Shown here piece after piece: positions 43,091 through 52,132 of a stretch of DNA of 64,000 bases; position 1 is the first letter of the stretch, and every line of letters starts with the position of its first letter. The stretch is from Marinobacter bohaiensis (GTDB lineage: Bacteria; Pseudomonadota; Gammaproteobacteria; Pseudomonadales; Oleiphilaceae): positions 1,426,001-1,490,000 of the forward strand of contig NZ_QGEH01000001.1 of the NCBI RefSeq assembly GCF_003258515.1. Direction: 5' to 3'. Both the position numbers and the translations under genes were made by a program. A model generated the notes under the pieces. The model made no database searches. It was not told the DNA's origin and saw nothing but the letters and a program-made list of their open reading frames with translations.

Positions 43091-43780
43091 ATGAAACTGT
43101 CCCAGATCGTCCCCTGGGGACGCTCGCTGTCTGAGTACCGGGCCATGTTTGGCCTGACGGAAACGGATCTCGACGCTGACATTCTCGGCTGCGGCGATGG
43201 CCCGGCGAGCTTCAATGCTGAGGTGAGCCAGCGAGGCGGCCGGGTAGTGTCCGTCGACCCGGTCTACCGATTCAGCGCCGACGACATCCGCTCGCGCATC
43301 GACGAGGTTTATCCCCACATCATGCAACAGATGCGAGAGAACCAGGCCAGCTACCTCTGGGAGGATATGGGCGACGTGGAGCGGCTCGGCGAAGTGCGCA
43401 TGCGGTCCATGGCGTCGTTTCTCGACGATTATCCGCAAGGCCGGCCAGACGGGCGCTATGTGGAGGCCGCGTTGCCGCATCTGCCGTTCGGCGACAGCGC
43501 CTTTGATCTGGCGCTGTGCTCCCATTTCCTGTTTCTCTACAGCGAGCACGTTGATCTCGACGCCCATCTGGCGGGGATCCGGGAGCTGGGTCGGGTGGCT
43601 AGGGAAGTGCGGGTTTACCCGCTGCTTGGGCTCGACGGACGGTTGTCGCCGCACCTTGAACCGGTGATGCAGGCTCTGACCGAAGAGGGTTGGCAGGTCT
43701 CTCGCCAGCCTGTGGCCTACCAGTTCCAGCGAGGGGCGACGGAGATGCTGGTGGCGCGCTCATCTCGGGTTCGCCACTAG
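43091..43780 (+). CDS. SAM-dependent methyltransferase-like protein
   Basis: A 229-residue protein with 'ADILGCGDGPASFNAEV' (about 30-46) as a Rossmann motif I, 'VVSVDPVYRFS' as the acidic loop after beta-2, and 'LPHLPFGDSAFDLALCSHFLFLY' as the later motif. This is the layout of class I methyltransferases. The substrate is unknown. The ATG at 43091 follows the DUF695 gene by 55 bases. It converges on the allophanate hydrolase gene. Confidence 0.75.
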   Translation: MKLSQIVPWGRSLSEYRAMFGLTETDLDADILGCGDGPASFNAEVSQRGGRVVSVDPVYRFSADDIRSRIDEVYPHIMQQMRENQASYLWEDMGDVERLGEVRMRSMASFLDDYPQGRPDGRYVEAALPHLPFGDSAFDLALCSHFLFLYSEHVDLDAHLAGIRELGRVAREVRVYPLLGLDGRLSPHLEPVMQALTEEGWQVSRQPVAYQFQRGATEMLVARSSRVRH

Positions 43781-43846
43781 AGGGGCGAGGCATGGGCCAG
43801 AGACCTCGATGTCGTCACTGGCCCGTCGACGCTTCCTCAAGACGCC

Positions 43847-45640
43847 TCATCGAGACGCCAGAAACCCGCGCCAGCCGCCCAGGTGCGTGATGTCCTCTGC
43901 GCCCTCAAGACCGATCGGTTCGCAGATAAAGCCCGACACCCAGCGGCCGTCGGCCAGCTCCACTTTGCCAATCCCCAGCGGTGCCGGAATCCCGGCGACG
44001 AAGCTGCCGAAGCGGTCGGCCGGAACGCGCCAGATCTCCACCGGCAATCGGGTGCCATCGTTCTCGTCTCGGATCATGCCCGGTCGCAGGGGCGGCCCGC
44101 CGGCCAGCAGGTACATGCGATAGGCGGCTGCGGTTTCGGTGGTCTCCTGCAGTACGGCGTGGCGCTCGGTGAGCTGGTGGTTCAGCGGCAGGCCGGACAG
44201 GTGGGCGCCGCAGACCAGCACGTCGATGGTGCCGGCGGAGGCGTCAATGGCTGGGCTGTGCAGGGTGTCGCCCAGGGCGCCGACGGTGTGGGTGCCCCTG
44301 GGATGCAGGCGGCTGGCCAGGGCCAGCAGGGCCTCGTCCTGGAAGGCCGGAGCGAACAGGGTGCAGCCCAGCGGCAGCCCGCTCTCCAGGAAACCCGACG
44401 GCACGGCCACGGCGCTGTAATCCAGCAGGTTCATGAAGTTGGTGTAGGTGCCCAGGCGGCTGTTACGGGCGACCGGTTCCTCGTCCAGTTCAGCGATGGT
44501 GTAGATGGTGGGCGCCGTCGGTGTCAGCATGACGTCCACCTCGTCCCAGGCCCGGTCCGCCACGTGCTTCAGGGCCTGCAACCTGTAACGGGCGCTGAAG
44601 GCTTCGGCGGCGCTGCCGTTGGCGCCCTGGCTGATGATGCCGCGAGTGACGTCCAACAGGGCGTCCGGCCGCTCCTGAATCAGCGGGCTGGTGGCCAGGT
44701 AGCGTTCCGCCACCCAGGGGCCCTCGTAGAGCAGTTTGGCCGTGTCCAGGAAGGGCTCGAAATCCAGCGTCACGGCTTCGCCGCCCAAGGCTTCCAGGTC
44801 GCGGATGGCGTTGTTGAAGAGCTGGCGGGCGCCTTCGTTGCCATCGAAATCCAGTTGCTCGTCCTGCGGGACGCCGAAGCGGAAACGGGCCGGGATGGGT
44901 TGCCGGCCAATGGGTGCCGGACGCTGCCAGGGATCCTCGGCGTCGGGTGCGGACGCCACGGTGAGGACCGCCTGTGCCTGCTCCGCCGAGCGGGCAAAGA
45001 TGGACACGCAATCCAGGCTCTGGCAGGCCGGCACCACGCCCCGCACGCTGAGCCGGCCCAGCGTGGGCTTGAGGCCGATCAGGTTGTTGAAGGCGGCGGG
45101 CACGCGGCCGGAACCGGCGGTGTCCGTGCCCAGGGCGAAACTCACCAGCCCCAGGGCCGTGGCCACCGCGGAGCCGGAGGACGAGCCGCCGGAGACGTAT
45201 TCCGGATCGATGCTGTTGCGGCACGCACCCCAGGGTTCCGGGGAGCGGGTGCCCACCAGCCCCGTGGCGAACTGGTCGAGGTTGGTCTTGCCCAGGGGAA
45301 TCGCACCGGCGGCGACCAGCGCCTCCACCACGGCGGCGTGTCGCTCGGGCCGGTAGCGGAAGGCTTCGCAGCCGGCCGTCGTGTCCATGCCCGCCACATC
45401 GATGTTGTCTTTGACGGCGAAGGGGATGCCGTACAGGGGCAGCTCATCCGGGCTGCTCCGCTGCAGACGCGTCAGGTAGGGCATCAGTTCGTCCTCGCCG
45501 GCCAGGTGGATCCAGGCGTTGTGGGCGCTGAACTGGGACGCTCGCTCCAACAGGTGGGAGACGACCGCGGCCGGCGTCAGGTCACCGCTGCGGTAGGCCT
45601 GCAGCAGCGCAGGGATGTCGAGAGGGATGCTGGTCTTCAC
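43847..45640 (-). CDS. atzF: Allophanate hydrolase
   Basis: A 597-residue amidase-signature enzyme, the usual AtzF length. The catalytic Lys is in 'FAVKDNIDVAG', followed by the cis-Ser/Ser pair in 'GGSSSGSAVA' and 'GTDTAGSGRVPAAFNNLIGLKP'. A C-terminal AtzF domain follows, ending in 'GWRGFLASR'. It hydrolyses allophanate to CO2 and two ammonia. The GTG at 45640 is chosen, 7 bases after the ABC ATPase stop; this suggests translational coupling. The longer open frame overlaps the ATPase gene. It is the third gene of the first riboswitch-controlled operon. Confidence 0.93.
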   Translation of the reverse strand: MKTSIPLDIPALLQAYRSGDLTPAAVVSHLLERASQFSAHNAWIHLAGEDELMPYLTRLQRSSPDELPLYGIPFAVKDNIDVAGMDTTAGCEAFRYRPERHAAVVEALVAAGAIPLGKTNLDQFATGLVGTRSPEPWGACRNSIDPEYVSGGSSSGSAVATALGLVSFALGTDTAGSGRVPAAFNNLIGLKPTLGRLSVRGVVPACQSLDCVSIFARSAEQAQAVLTVASAPDAEDPWQRPAPIGRQPIPARFRFGVPQDEQLDFDGNEGARQLFNNAIRDLEALGGEAVTLDFEPFLDTAKLLYEGPWVAERYLATSPLIQERPDALLDVTRGIISQGANGSAAEAFSARYRLQALKHVADRAWDEVDVMLTPTAPTIYTIAELDEEPVARNSRLGTYTNFMNLLDYSAVAVPSGFLESGLPLGCTLFAPAFQDEALLALASRLHPRGTHTVGALGDTLHSPAIDASAGTIDVLVCGAHLSGLPLNHQLTERHAVLQETTETAAAYRMYLLAGGPPLRPGMIRDENDGTRLPVEIWRVPADRFGSFVAGIPAPLGIGKVELADGRWVSGFICEPIGLEGAEDITHLGGWRGFLASR

Positions 45641-45647
45641 AATGGCC

Positions 45648-46451
45648 TCATGCGGACAGGGCCCGGGCCGTTTCCGACACGGACGATTCGATGGATTCAT
45701 AGACCTGCCGGTCGTTCTGGCCGATAGGCAGGTCGTAGGTGATGGTGGCGCCGTAGGCTTCCGGCTGCTGGGGATCGTTGCGGATCTTGTCGAACACCAG
45801 CAGGCGGGTGCCCAGGTGGAAACCCTCGTAGAGATCGTGGGTCACCATGAAAATGGTGGTGCCGGTCTCGCGCCAGAGCTTGAGGATCAGCGCGTGCATG
45901 TCGCCGCGGATGCCCGGGTCCAGGGCGCCGAAGGGTTCGTCCAGCAGCAGGATGCGGGGCTTCATGATGAACGACTGGGCGATGGCGAGCCGCTGCTGCA
46001 TGCCGCCGGACAGCTCGTGGGGCCACTTGTCGGCGGCGTGGCTGAGCCCGACAGCGTCGAGCATGGCATCGACCTCGTGCAGGGCCTGCCGCCTGGCGGC
46101 GCCGAACAGTTTGCCGAGGAACGGGCGCTGCTCCAGCTCCAGCCCCATCAGCACGTTCTGGCGCACGGTCAGGTGCGGGAACACTGAGTAGCGCTGGAAC
46201 ACGATGCCCCGGTTACGGTCCGGCTCCGCCGGGAACGGTTGGCCGTTCAGGCTCAGCTCGCCCCGGGTCGGATGTTCCTGACCCAGCAGCATCTTGAGGA
46301 AGGTGGACTTGCCGCAGCCGGAGGCGCCGACCAGGGTGCAGAACTCGCCTTCGCCGATGGACAGGGTCAGGTTCTCCAGCACGACCTGGTGGCCGTATTC
46401 CTTCCAGAGCTTGTTGACGGTGATGAAGGCGTTGTCGGTGGTTTGGCTCAT
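45648..46451 (-). CDS. ABC transporter ATP-binding protein (guanidine/urea-type)
   Basis: A 267-residue ATPase of the SsuB/TauB/NitD type: Walker A 'GASGCGKST' (about 42-50), Q-loop in 'GIVFQRYSVFPHLT', signature 'LSGGMQQR' (about 149-156), Walker B 'RILLLDEPFGALD' (about 170-182), and the switch His in 'MVTHDL'. It powers uptake with the overlapping permease (TGATG overlap at 46451). The start was set at 46451 by the conserved N-terminus; the frame is open far upstream. The substrate is inferred to be guanidine from the operon and riboswitch. Confidence 0.92.
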   Translation of the reverse strand: MSQTTDNAFITVNKLWKEYGHQVVLENLTLSIGEGEFCTLVGASGCGKSTFLKMLLGQEHPTRGELSLNGQPFPAEPDRNRGIVFQRYSVFPHLTVRQNVLMGLELEQRPFLGKLFGAARRQALHEVDAMLDAVGLSHAADKWPHELSGGMQQRLAIAQSFIMKPRILLLDEPFGALDPGIRGDMHALILKLWRETGTTIFMVTHDLYEGFHLGTRLLVFDKIRNDPQQPEAYGATITYDLPIGQNDRQVYESIESSVSETARALSA

Positions 46452-47266
46452 CAGTGGCCTCCGGCGTTGTACCAGGGGAACAGCCGGCGATTGGCGAACC
46501 GCAGGCACTGGTCGATGACAATGGCGAGAATCGTGATCCAGATGACGTAGGGCAGAATCACGTCCATGGCGAGGTAGCGGCGCACCAGGAAGATGCGATA
46601 GCCCAGCCCCTCGGTGGAGGCGATGGCCTCGGCGGCGATCAGGAACAGCCAGGCCGGTCCCAGGCTCAGGCGCACCGCGTCGATCAGGCGCGGCAGGACC
46701 TGGGGCAGCGCCATGCGGGTGACCACCTGCCAGGAATTGGCGCCCAGGGTCTGGATCTTGATCAGCTGCTCCACGGGCAGCTCGCGCACCCGCTGGGCCA
46801 CATCCCGCATCATGATGGGAGCGGTGCCGATCACGATCAGCATCACCTTCGACAGTTCGCCCAGCCCGAACACGATGAACAGGATGGGCAGGATCGCCAG
46901 CGGCGGGATCATCGACAGGGCGGACACCAATGGCGCCAGGCCCGCCCGGGCCATGGGCAGGATGCCGTTCAGCAGGCCCACCACCAGCGCCAGTGACGCC
47001 GCGACGCCCACGCCGATGGCCAGCCGGGACAGGCTGGCGGTGGTGTCCTGCCACATCAGGTAGTCGCCGCTGCGGCGGTCTTCCTGGAACGCCATGCGAT
47101 TGACCGCCCCGGTCATCTGTTCCAGGCCCGGCAGGAGCTTGTCGTTGGGGTTCTCGGCCAGTCTGGCCTGGGAGGCCATGCCGTAGATCAGGACGACCAG
47201 GAGGAAGGGGATCAGACCCAGCAGCAGCGCCGGGGCGCGTCCGGGATAACGGTTGATCAGGCGCAT
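46451..47266 (-). CDS. ABC transporter permease (guanidine/urea-type)
   Basis: A 271-residue inner-membrane protein with six helices. The EAA loop is present in 'GANSWQVVTRMALPQVLPRLIDA' (near residue 175), matching SsuC/TauC-type permeases. AGAGGAGACC precedes the ATG. It is the first gene behind the guanidine-I riboswitch at 47313-47413, so its expression should rise when guanidine is bound. Its substrate-binding protein is encoded in the second riboswitch operon about 4 kb away. Confidence 0.92.
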   Translation of the reverse strand: MRLINRYPGRAPALLLGLIPFLLVVLIYGMASQARLAENPNDKLLPGLEQMTGAVNRMAFQEDRRSGDYLMWQDTTASLSRLAIGVGVAASLALVVGLLNGILPMARAGLAPLVSALSMIPPLAILPILFIVFGLGELSKVMLIVIGTAPIMMRDVAQRVRELPVEQLIKIQTLGANSWQVVTRMALPQVLPRLIDAVRLSLGPAWLFLIAAEAIASTEGLGYRIFLVRRYLAMDVILPYVIWITILAIVIDQCLRFANRRLFPWYNAGGH

Positions 47267-47312
47267 TCAAGGTCTCCTCTGTTAAGCAACACGGCGTTGG
47301 AATCGCAGCGAT

Positions 47313-47413
47313 TCGATCTCCCGGGCTTTTGTCCCGCCGTGTAACCTCGCAGAGGTCGGTGACTCTCGGACCAGTCGTCCGGAGCTGTCGCCCGGACCGG
47401 AACCCTAGTCACC
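47313..47413 (-). promoter_or_regulatory. Guanidine-I (ykkC) riboswitch 1
   Basis: Read on the minus strand the element shows CTAGGGTTCCGG, then ACTGGTCCGAGAGTCACC, then ACACGGCGGGACAAAAGCCC followed by GGGAG: the conserved core of the ykkC guanidine-I aptamer. A GTGACTAGGG / GTCAC outer pairing is present. It lies 47 bases before the permease start. An AATCG / CGATT hairpin (47301-47313) follows and may be part of the expression platform. The remaining leader (47414-47657) shows nothing else I can support. Confidence 0.93.
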
Positions 47414-47657
47414 CATTTTTCAGCACTGTTTTGCGCATCCCTGACATGCGGTGTTGCTGTGACCGGATCAAGGTGTCGTCTGCCTGGGGAGGAGCAAGGC
47501 TTATGCCAGCCCCGACCAAGTTCGGCGTGGCTGCGAAAGAAAGCGTCATTCATGGGGTTGCCCTCAGCGTCGTCGCGCTTGTGATGGATCGGATGGCGGA
47601 TATTGTGCGCCGTGGCAGGGCGTGCCTTTTCGCGATGCCCTGAATTGGTTCACGGGA

Positions 47658-48668
47658 TCAGGGAGACAGAATGGCCCTCACGGCGTCGAACACGACCCTC
47701 ATGACGGCAGGATTCCGGCCGGGGCCACCGGCGATATGCCCCCAGTCCGAATCCAGCACCTGTACGTGCGCGCCCGGCATCAGGGCCGCCTCCCGCCGCG
47801 CGTCGTCCTCTGTGAAGTAGAGATCGCTGCGGCAGGGCAGGATGCGGGTGGGCATGGTGATGCGGGCCAGGGCGTCTTCGAACGCGTCCGCCGCGGCGCT
47901 GATATCGGCGTGTTGCCAGACGTTGAGCACGGCCAACAGGTCGTGGGCGTCCTGGTCGAGGTGATCCTGCTCCCAGAACGCGAGCAGGGCGTCGATGTCG
48001 TCGAATCCCAACGCCCGGTAGTCACCGTTGCGAAAGAACGCTTGAGAGTACGCCCAGCCCGCATAGACCCGGGCGAAGGCCTTCAGGCCATCGACTGGCT
48101 GCGCGGCGCAACCGTCGTTCAGGCGGGGATCAGCCTGAAGCGCGCTCTTGAGGCCATCCAGAAACAGCCCGTTGTGCGGGCTGCACCGGGCGGTACAACA
48201 GCTGGCGACCACGCCACGAACCCGCTCGGGATAGAGGCTGGCCCACTGCAGCGCCTGCATCCCGCCCATGGACCAGCCCGCAACCAGCGCCAGGGTGGCG
48301 CCGTCGAACACCTCGTCCACCAGTCGCTTCTGCAGCTGGATATTGTCCGCCAGTCGCAGAGTGGGGAAGTTCGATCCGGCCTGCGGCGCTGGGGTGTTGG
48401 ATGGGGAAGACGACTCGCCGGCGCCCAGCATCGCGGGAATCACGATGCAGTACCGATCCGGGTCGAGGGGGCTGCCGGGGTCGACCCAGGGGTGGTTGCC
48501 CGCCGCCGCACCACCGTAGTACGTGGGCAGCAGGATCAGGTTGTCTTTTGGTGCGTTGAGCGAGCCCATCTGGTGGTAAATCAGTCGAGCCTGACGCAGA
48601 GAACCGCCGGCGGAAAGCGGGAAGTCTGGTACGGTGAGCTCGCGTTTTATCCATTGCTTATCAGTCAT
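47658..48668 (-). CDS. Alpha/beta hydrolase, homoserine O-acetyltransferase-like
   Basis: A 336-residue alpha/beta-fold protein related to MetX: 'LPTYYGGAAAGNHPWVDPGSPLDPDRYCIVIPAMLG' in the first third, nucleophile elbow 'GWSMGGMQAL' (Ser133), and C-terminal 'DWGHIAGG' with the catalytic His. It lacks other clear MetX features, so it is likelier a hydrolase or acyltransferase of unknown substrate. AAGGAG is 8 bases before the ATG at 48668. It diverges from the glutamine synthetase gene, between the two guanidine operons, and may act in the same nitrogen pathway. Confidence 0.82.
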   Translation of the reverse strand: MTDKQWIKRELTVPDFPLSAGGSLRQARLIYHQMGSLNAPKDNLILLPTYYGGAAAGNHPWVDPGSPLDPDRYCIVIPAMLGAGESSSPSNTPAPQAGSNFPTLRLADNIQLQKRLVDEVFDGATLALVAGWSMGGMQALQWASLYPERVRGVVASCCTARCSPHNGLFLDGLKSALQADPRLNDGCAAQPVDGLKAFARVYAGWAYSQAFFRNGDYRALGFDDIDALLAFWEQDHLDQDAHDLLAVLNVWQHADISAAADAFEDALARITMPTRILPCRSDLYFTEDDARREAALMPGAHVQVLDSDWGHIAGGPGRNPAVMRVVFDAVRAILSP

Positions 48669-48818
48669 TTGGGTAGCTCCTTGCCATCCGTTCCGGGCGG
48701 CTTGGCTGTCGTTATATATACATGCTGGCATGTATGTTGAATGGAAAGTTCGTGCCAATTTAAATCAGCGTCAACGATCACGGCGCTACCTGGTTCTCCC
48801 TGTCACAGGACATTCACC

Positions 48819-50177
48819 ATGTCAGATCAACCATCCAGCGAAGCTTTGAAACGGCAACTTGAGGAAGCGGGGGTGAAGTACGCCATCGCCAGCTATGTGG
48901 ACATTCACGGCATCAGCAAGGGCAAGTTCGTGCCCATCGCCCATCTGGGCCAGATGATGGAGGGCTCGGAGTTGTACACCGGCGCGGCCCTGGACGGTGT
49001 GCCCCAGGACATTTCCGACGACGAAGTGGCGGCGATGCCCGACGCCGACGGCATGGCCATCTGCCCCTGGAACCGACAACTGGCCTGGTTTCCGGGCAAC
49101 CTCTACCTCAACGGCCAGCCGTTCGAGGCCTGCTCCCGAAACATCTTCCGGCGCCAGCTCGATGCGGCGGCGGACATGGGGTACCGCTTCAACCTGGGCA
49201 TCGAGACCGAGTTCTTCCTGTTCCGCGAGACCGAAGACGGCGGGTTCGCCCCGATCAGCGACCGGGATACTGACGGCAAGCCCTGCTACGACCCGCGCTC
49301 GATGATGGACAACCTGGCCATTGTCGACGAGATCGTTGAGGCGATGAACGAACTGGGCTGGGACGTGTATTCGTTCGACCATGAAGACGCCAACGGCCAG
49401 TTCGAGACCGACTTCAAATACGCCGACGGCCTGACCATGGCGGACCGCTTCGTTTTCTTCCGCATGATGGCCAACGAGATTGCCCGAAAGCACGGCGCCT
49501 TTGCCAGCTTCATGCCCAAGCCGTTCGCCGACCGCACCGGCAGCGGCGCCCACTACAACATGTCGCTGGCGGACCTGAAGACCGGTGAGAACCTGTTCGA
49601 ACCGCAGGGGGATGACCTTCACGATTGCGGCATCAGCCGGATCGCCTATCACTTCATCGCCGGGGTGCTGAAGCACGCGGGCGCCATCAGTGCCGTGATC
49701 GCGCCCACGGTGAACAGTTACAAGCGCCTGGTGCGTCAGGGCAGCATGTCCGGCTCCACCTGGGCACCGGTGTTCCAGTGCTACGGCTCCAACAACCGCA
49801 CCAACATGATCCGGATTCCCGGCGCCGGCGGGCGCATCGAATGCCGCGCGGCGGACATTGCCTGTAACCCATACCTGGGCGGCGCCCTGATGCTGGCGGC
49901 GGGGCTGGAAGGCATTCGTGAGGGGCTGGATGCGGGCGAGCCGCACCACGAGAACATGTACAACTACGGCGACGCCGAGATCGCCGCCCGGGGCATCGAG
50001 TACCTGCCGCGGAACCTCGGCGAGGCGGTGGAGGCCTTCGAAGCCGACCCGCTGTCACGGCAGGTCTTCGGCGAGGCGATGTTCGACAGCTTCGTGGCGT
50101 TCAAGAAAGGGGAGTGGGAAAGCTACCAGAACCACGTGTCGTCCTGGGAGGTGGACCGCTACCTGAAGATGTTCTGA
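48819..50177 (+). CDS. glnT: Type III glutamine synthetase (GlnT)
   Basis: A 452-residue glutamate-ammonia ligase-like enzyme. Metal and substrate residues sit in 'FNLGIETEFFLF' (about 123-134), 'FDHEDANGQFETDF', 'FADRTGSGAHYNMSL' (His of the ATP/metal site), and 'NNRTNMIRIPGAGGRIECRAADIACNPYL'. It matches the GlnT group (type III glutamate-ammonia ligase). It would capture ammonia released from guanidine/allophanate. AGGA precedes the ATG at 48819 by 9 bases. Gamma-glutamylation of another amine is possible for this subfamily. Confidence 0.9.
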   Translation: MSDQPSSEALKRQLEEAGVKYAIASYVDIHGISKGKFVPIAHLGQMMEGSELYTGAALDGVPQDISDDEVAAMPDADGMAICPWNRQLAWFPGNLYLNGQPFEACSRNIFRRQLDAAADMGYRFNLGIETEFFLFRETEDGGFAPISDRDTDGKPCYDPRSMMDNLAIVDEIVEAMNELGWDVYSFDHEDANGQFETDFKYADGLTMADRFVFFRMMANEIARKHGAFASFMPKPFADRTGSGAHYNMSLADLKTGENLFEPQGDDLHDCGISRIAYHFIAGVLKHAGAISAVIAPTVNSYKRLVRQGSMSGSTWAPVFQCYGSNNRTNMIRIPGAGGRIECRAADIACNPYLGGALMLAAGLEGIREGLDAGEPHHENMYNYGDAEIAARGIEYLPRNLGEAVEAFEADPLSRQVFGEAMFDSFVAFKKGEWESYQNHVSSWEVDRYLKMF

Positions 50178-50195
50178 CCAGCCGTAGAACCGTCT

Positions 50196-50224
50196 CGCGC
50201 CCTGGCTGAACGGGTCAGGGCGCG
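50196..50224 (+). terminator. Hairpin after glnT
   Basis: A perfect 9-bp stem (CGCGCCCTG / CAGGGCGCG) with an 11-base loop lies 18 bases past the stop. No U-run follows, so termination may need a factor. Confidence 0.45.
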
Positions 50225-50295
50225 GGCCGGGCAGCCGCCTTAAAGGAGCGGACCGGTCCTCTGGCATGGCCGCTCCCGTGATTCGCCCTTGCGAT

Positions 50296-50931
50296 TCACC
50301 CCGCCTTATCACCCCCTCCCGCTTGCGATCCCAGCAGTCGCCAGAACTGTTGCCGGAAGAACGCCGTTTCCTGCTTGAGGGAAAACAGCTTCGGCGCGAA
50401 CAACCAGGTCTGGGTAATGCCCATCAGGTAGGTGTAGCTGACCAGGCCCAGCTTGTCGGCCGGCCCTGGATTGTCGATCAGCCCCGCCGTCCGGGCCGTG
50501 TCTATCAGCGCACCGAAAAGGGCCACGATGGACTGGGTGAGCGCTCGTTCGCGCTTCAGGGTGCGCGACATGGCATCGGTCAGTTCGGTCTTGTTGAGCA
50601 GGATCTCGAAGGATTGCCGGTAGCGCCGGTCGTTGGCGAGCAGGGACAGCCAGCGGTCGATGAAATGGTCCATTGCCTGGATGGGTTGATCCGCCATGGC
50701 ATGGCACTCGGCTACCAGGGCTTCCAGCGGCTCCTGGGAATAGGCCAGCACTGCCTCGTAAAGATCGTCCTTGGTTTCGAAGTGCCAGTAGATGGGGCCG
50801 CGGCTGCAGCCGGCTTCCCGCGCGATGCGGCTAAGGGTGGTCAGGGAATAGCCATCGCGGCTGAACAGGGTCAGGGCGGCTTCAATAACGTTGCGGCGGG
50901 TTTTCTCGGCGTCTTCCTTGGTGCGGCGCAT
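50296..50931 (-). CDS. TetR-family regulator (AcrR-like)
   Basis: A 211-residue repressor. The N-terminal helix-turn-helix, 'TTLSRIAREAGCSRGPIYWHFETKDDLYEAV' (about 31-61), is of the AcrR/TtgR type; the C-terminal ligand domain contains 'DRRYRQSFEILLNKTEL'. The ATG at 50931 was chosen because it begins at the conserved 'MRRTKEDAEKTRRNVIEAAL'; the frame is open to 51003. It lies between glnT and the ABC receptor gene, downstream of the terminator at 50958. It may regulate a neighbour, but no operator is evident. Confidence 0.9.
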   Translation of the reverse strand: MRRTKEDAEKTRRNVIEAALTLFSRDGYSLTTLSRIAREAGCSRGPIYWHFETKDDLYEAVLAYSQEPLEALVAECHAMADQPIQAMDHFIDRWLSLLANDRRYRQSFEILLNKTELTDAMSRTLKRERALTQSIVALFGALIDTARTAGLIDNPGPADKLGLVSYTYLMGITQTWLFAPKLFSLKQETAFFRQQFWRLLGSQAGGGDKAG

Positions 50932-50957
50932 GCGTGGTTCGGGTCTCTGGCAGAACG

Positions 50958-50985
50958 AAAAAGAGGGCACGACTATCGTGCCCTC
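50958..50985 (-). terminator. Intrinsic terminator of the carboxylase operon
   Basis: The stem GAGGGCAC / GTGCCCTC closes a 7-base loop with a 5-base A-tract on its left, giving a U-run on the minus strand. It follows the ABC receptor stop by 26 bases. Confidence 0.82.
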
Positions 50986-51011
50986 AGCGATGGTTTGCGG
51001 CAAGGCCGGGA

Positions 51012-52079
51012 TCAGATCTCGCCGTCGGCCGCCATTTCCATGTAGTCGTCGTTGAAGCGCAGCTTCACGTTGTCCTCGCTGCCCATAACGCTGCCGTCGG
51101 GGAATTCGATGCCGACGAAGTCCGGGCTCATGGCACCCTGGCCCAGCAGTCCCTTGTCGAAGGAGAACTGGCGAACGCTGTCCATGGCTTCGTGGGCCTG
51201 GTCACCGTTGATGAAGTCGACCGACATCTGCGGTTCCCAGAACATTTTCATGCCGGCCAGTTGGGCTTCGTAGCCTTCCCGGTCGGTGCCGGAAATCTCG
51301 CCCAGCATGGCGCGTGCTTCCCGGCCTTCCTCTGTGTCGGCCTTGAGAATGCTCATGGTCTCGTACCACGCGCCCACCAGCGCCTTGCCCAGGGCCGGGT
51401 TGTCCTCGAGGGTCTGGCTGTCGACGATGGTCAGATCCTTGATATGGCCCGGGATCTGGCTGGAGTTGAACAGCTCCGTGGCGCCCGGGTAGTTGGCGAC
51501 CTCGGTCAGCAACGGGTTCCAGGTGGCCACGTGACGGACCTCGTCGGTCTGGAAGGCGGACACCAGGTCGGCGTCGGAAATGTTCACCACGTTGATGTCG
51601 CGCTCTTCCAGGCCCACGGAGTCCAGCGCCCGCACCAGCAGGTAGTGGGACACGGACAGTTCCACCAGGTGCACGGTTTCGCCTTCCAGGTCTTCGATGG
51701 ATGTGGCGTCCTTGGACACCAGGCCGTCGTTGCCGTTGGAGTAGTCGCCCACGATCAGCGCGGTGGTGTCCTTGCCGGACGCCGCCGGGATGGACAGCGC
51801 GTCCATGCTGGTGGCCACCACACCGTCGAACTGGCCGGCGGTGTACTGGTTGATGGACTCGATGTAGTCGTTGACCTGGACGATATCCACGTCGATGTCG
51901 TACTTGTCGGCCCACTTTTTCATGATGCCGCTGTCCTCGGCATACTGCCAGGGCACCCAGCCGGCGTAGATGGTCCAGGCGATGCTGAAGGAGTCCCGCT
52001 CCTGGGCCAGGGCGCCCAGGGACAGGGTCGCGGTCAGAAGACCCGCGCCCAGCCGTTGCGTCAGTTGTCGTGCTTTCAT
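51012..52079 (-). CDS. ABC transporter substrate-binding protein, guanidine/urea-carboxylase-linked
   Basis: A 355-residue periplasmic receptor with a cleavable signal peptide (about residues 1-25, ending Ala-Leu-Ala-Gln). 'AWTIYAGWVPWQYAEDSGIM' and 'QYTAGQFDGVVATSMDAL' match the NMT1/TauA-type receptor subfamily always found with urea-carboxylase-like genes. GGAGAG lies 6 bases before the ATG at 52079. It should bind guanidine for the permease/ATPase of the first operon. It is the last gene of the second operon. Confidence 0.92.
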   Translation of the reverse strand: MKARQLTQRLGAGLLTATLSLGALAQERDSFSIAWTIYAGWVPWQYAEDSGIMKKWADKYDIDVDIVQVNDYIESINQYTAGQFDGVVATSMDALSIPAASGKDTTALIVGDYSNGNDGLVSKDATSIEDLEGETVHLVELSVSHYLLVRALDSVGLEERDINVVNISDADLVSAFQTDEVRHVATWNPLLTEVANYPGATELFNSSQIPGHIKDLTIVDSQTLEDNPALGKALVGAWYETMSILKADTEEGREARAMLGEISGTDREGYEAQLAGMKMFWEPQMSVDFINGDQAHEAMDSVRQFSFDKGLLGQGAMSPDFVGIEFPDGSVMGSEDNVKLRFNDDYMEMAADGEI

Positions 52080-52132
52080 GGATGCTCTCCTCGGGTCGAG
52101 CCCGTTATTTGACGTTTTGGGTTGTTGGCCAC

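Noticed and set aside
43883-45727. 614-residue plus-strand open frame
   Set aside because: Antisense of allophanate hydrolase, whose amidase motifs are complete.
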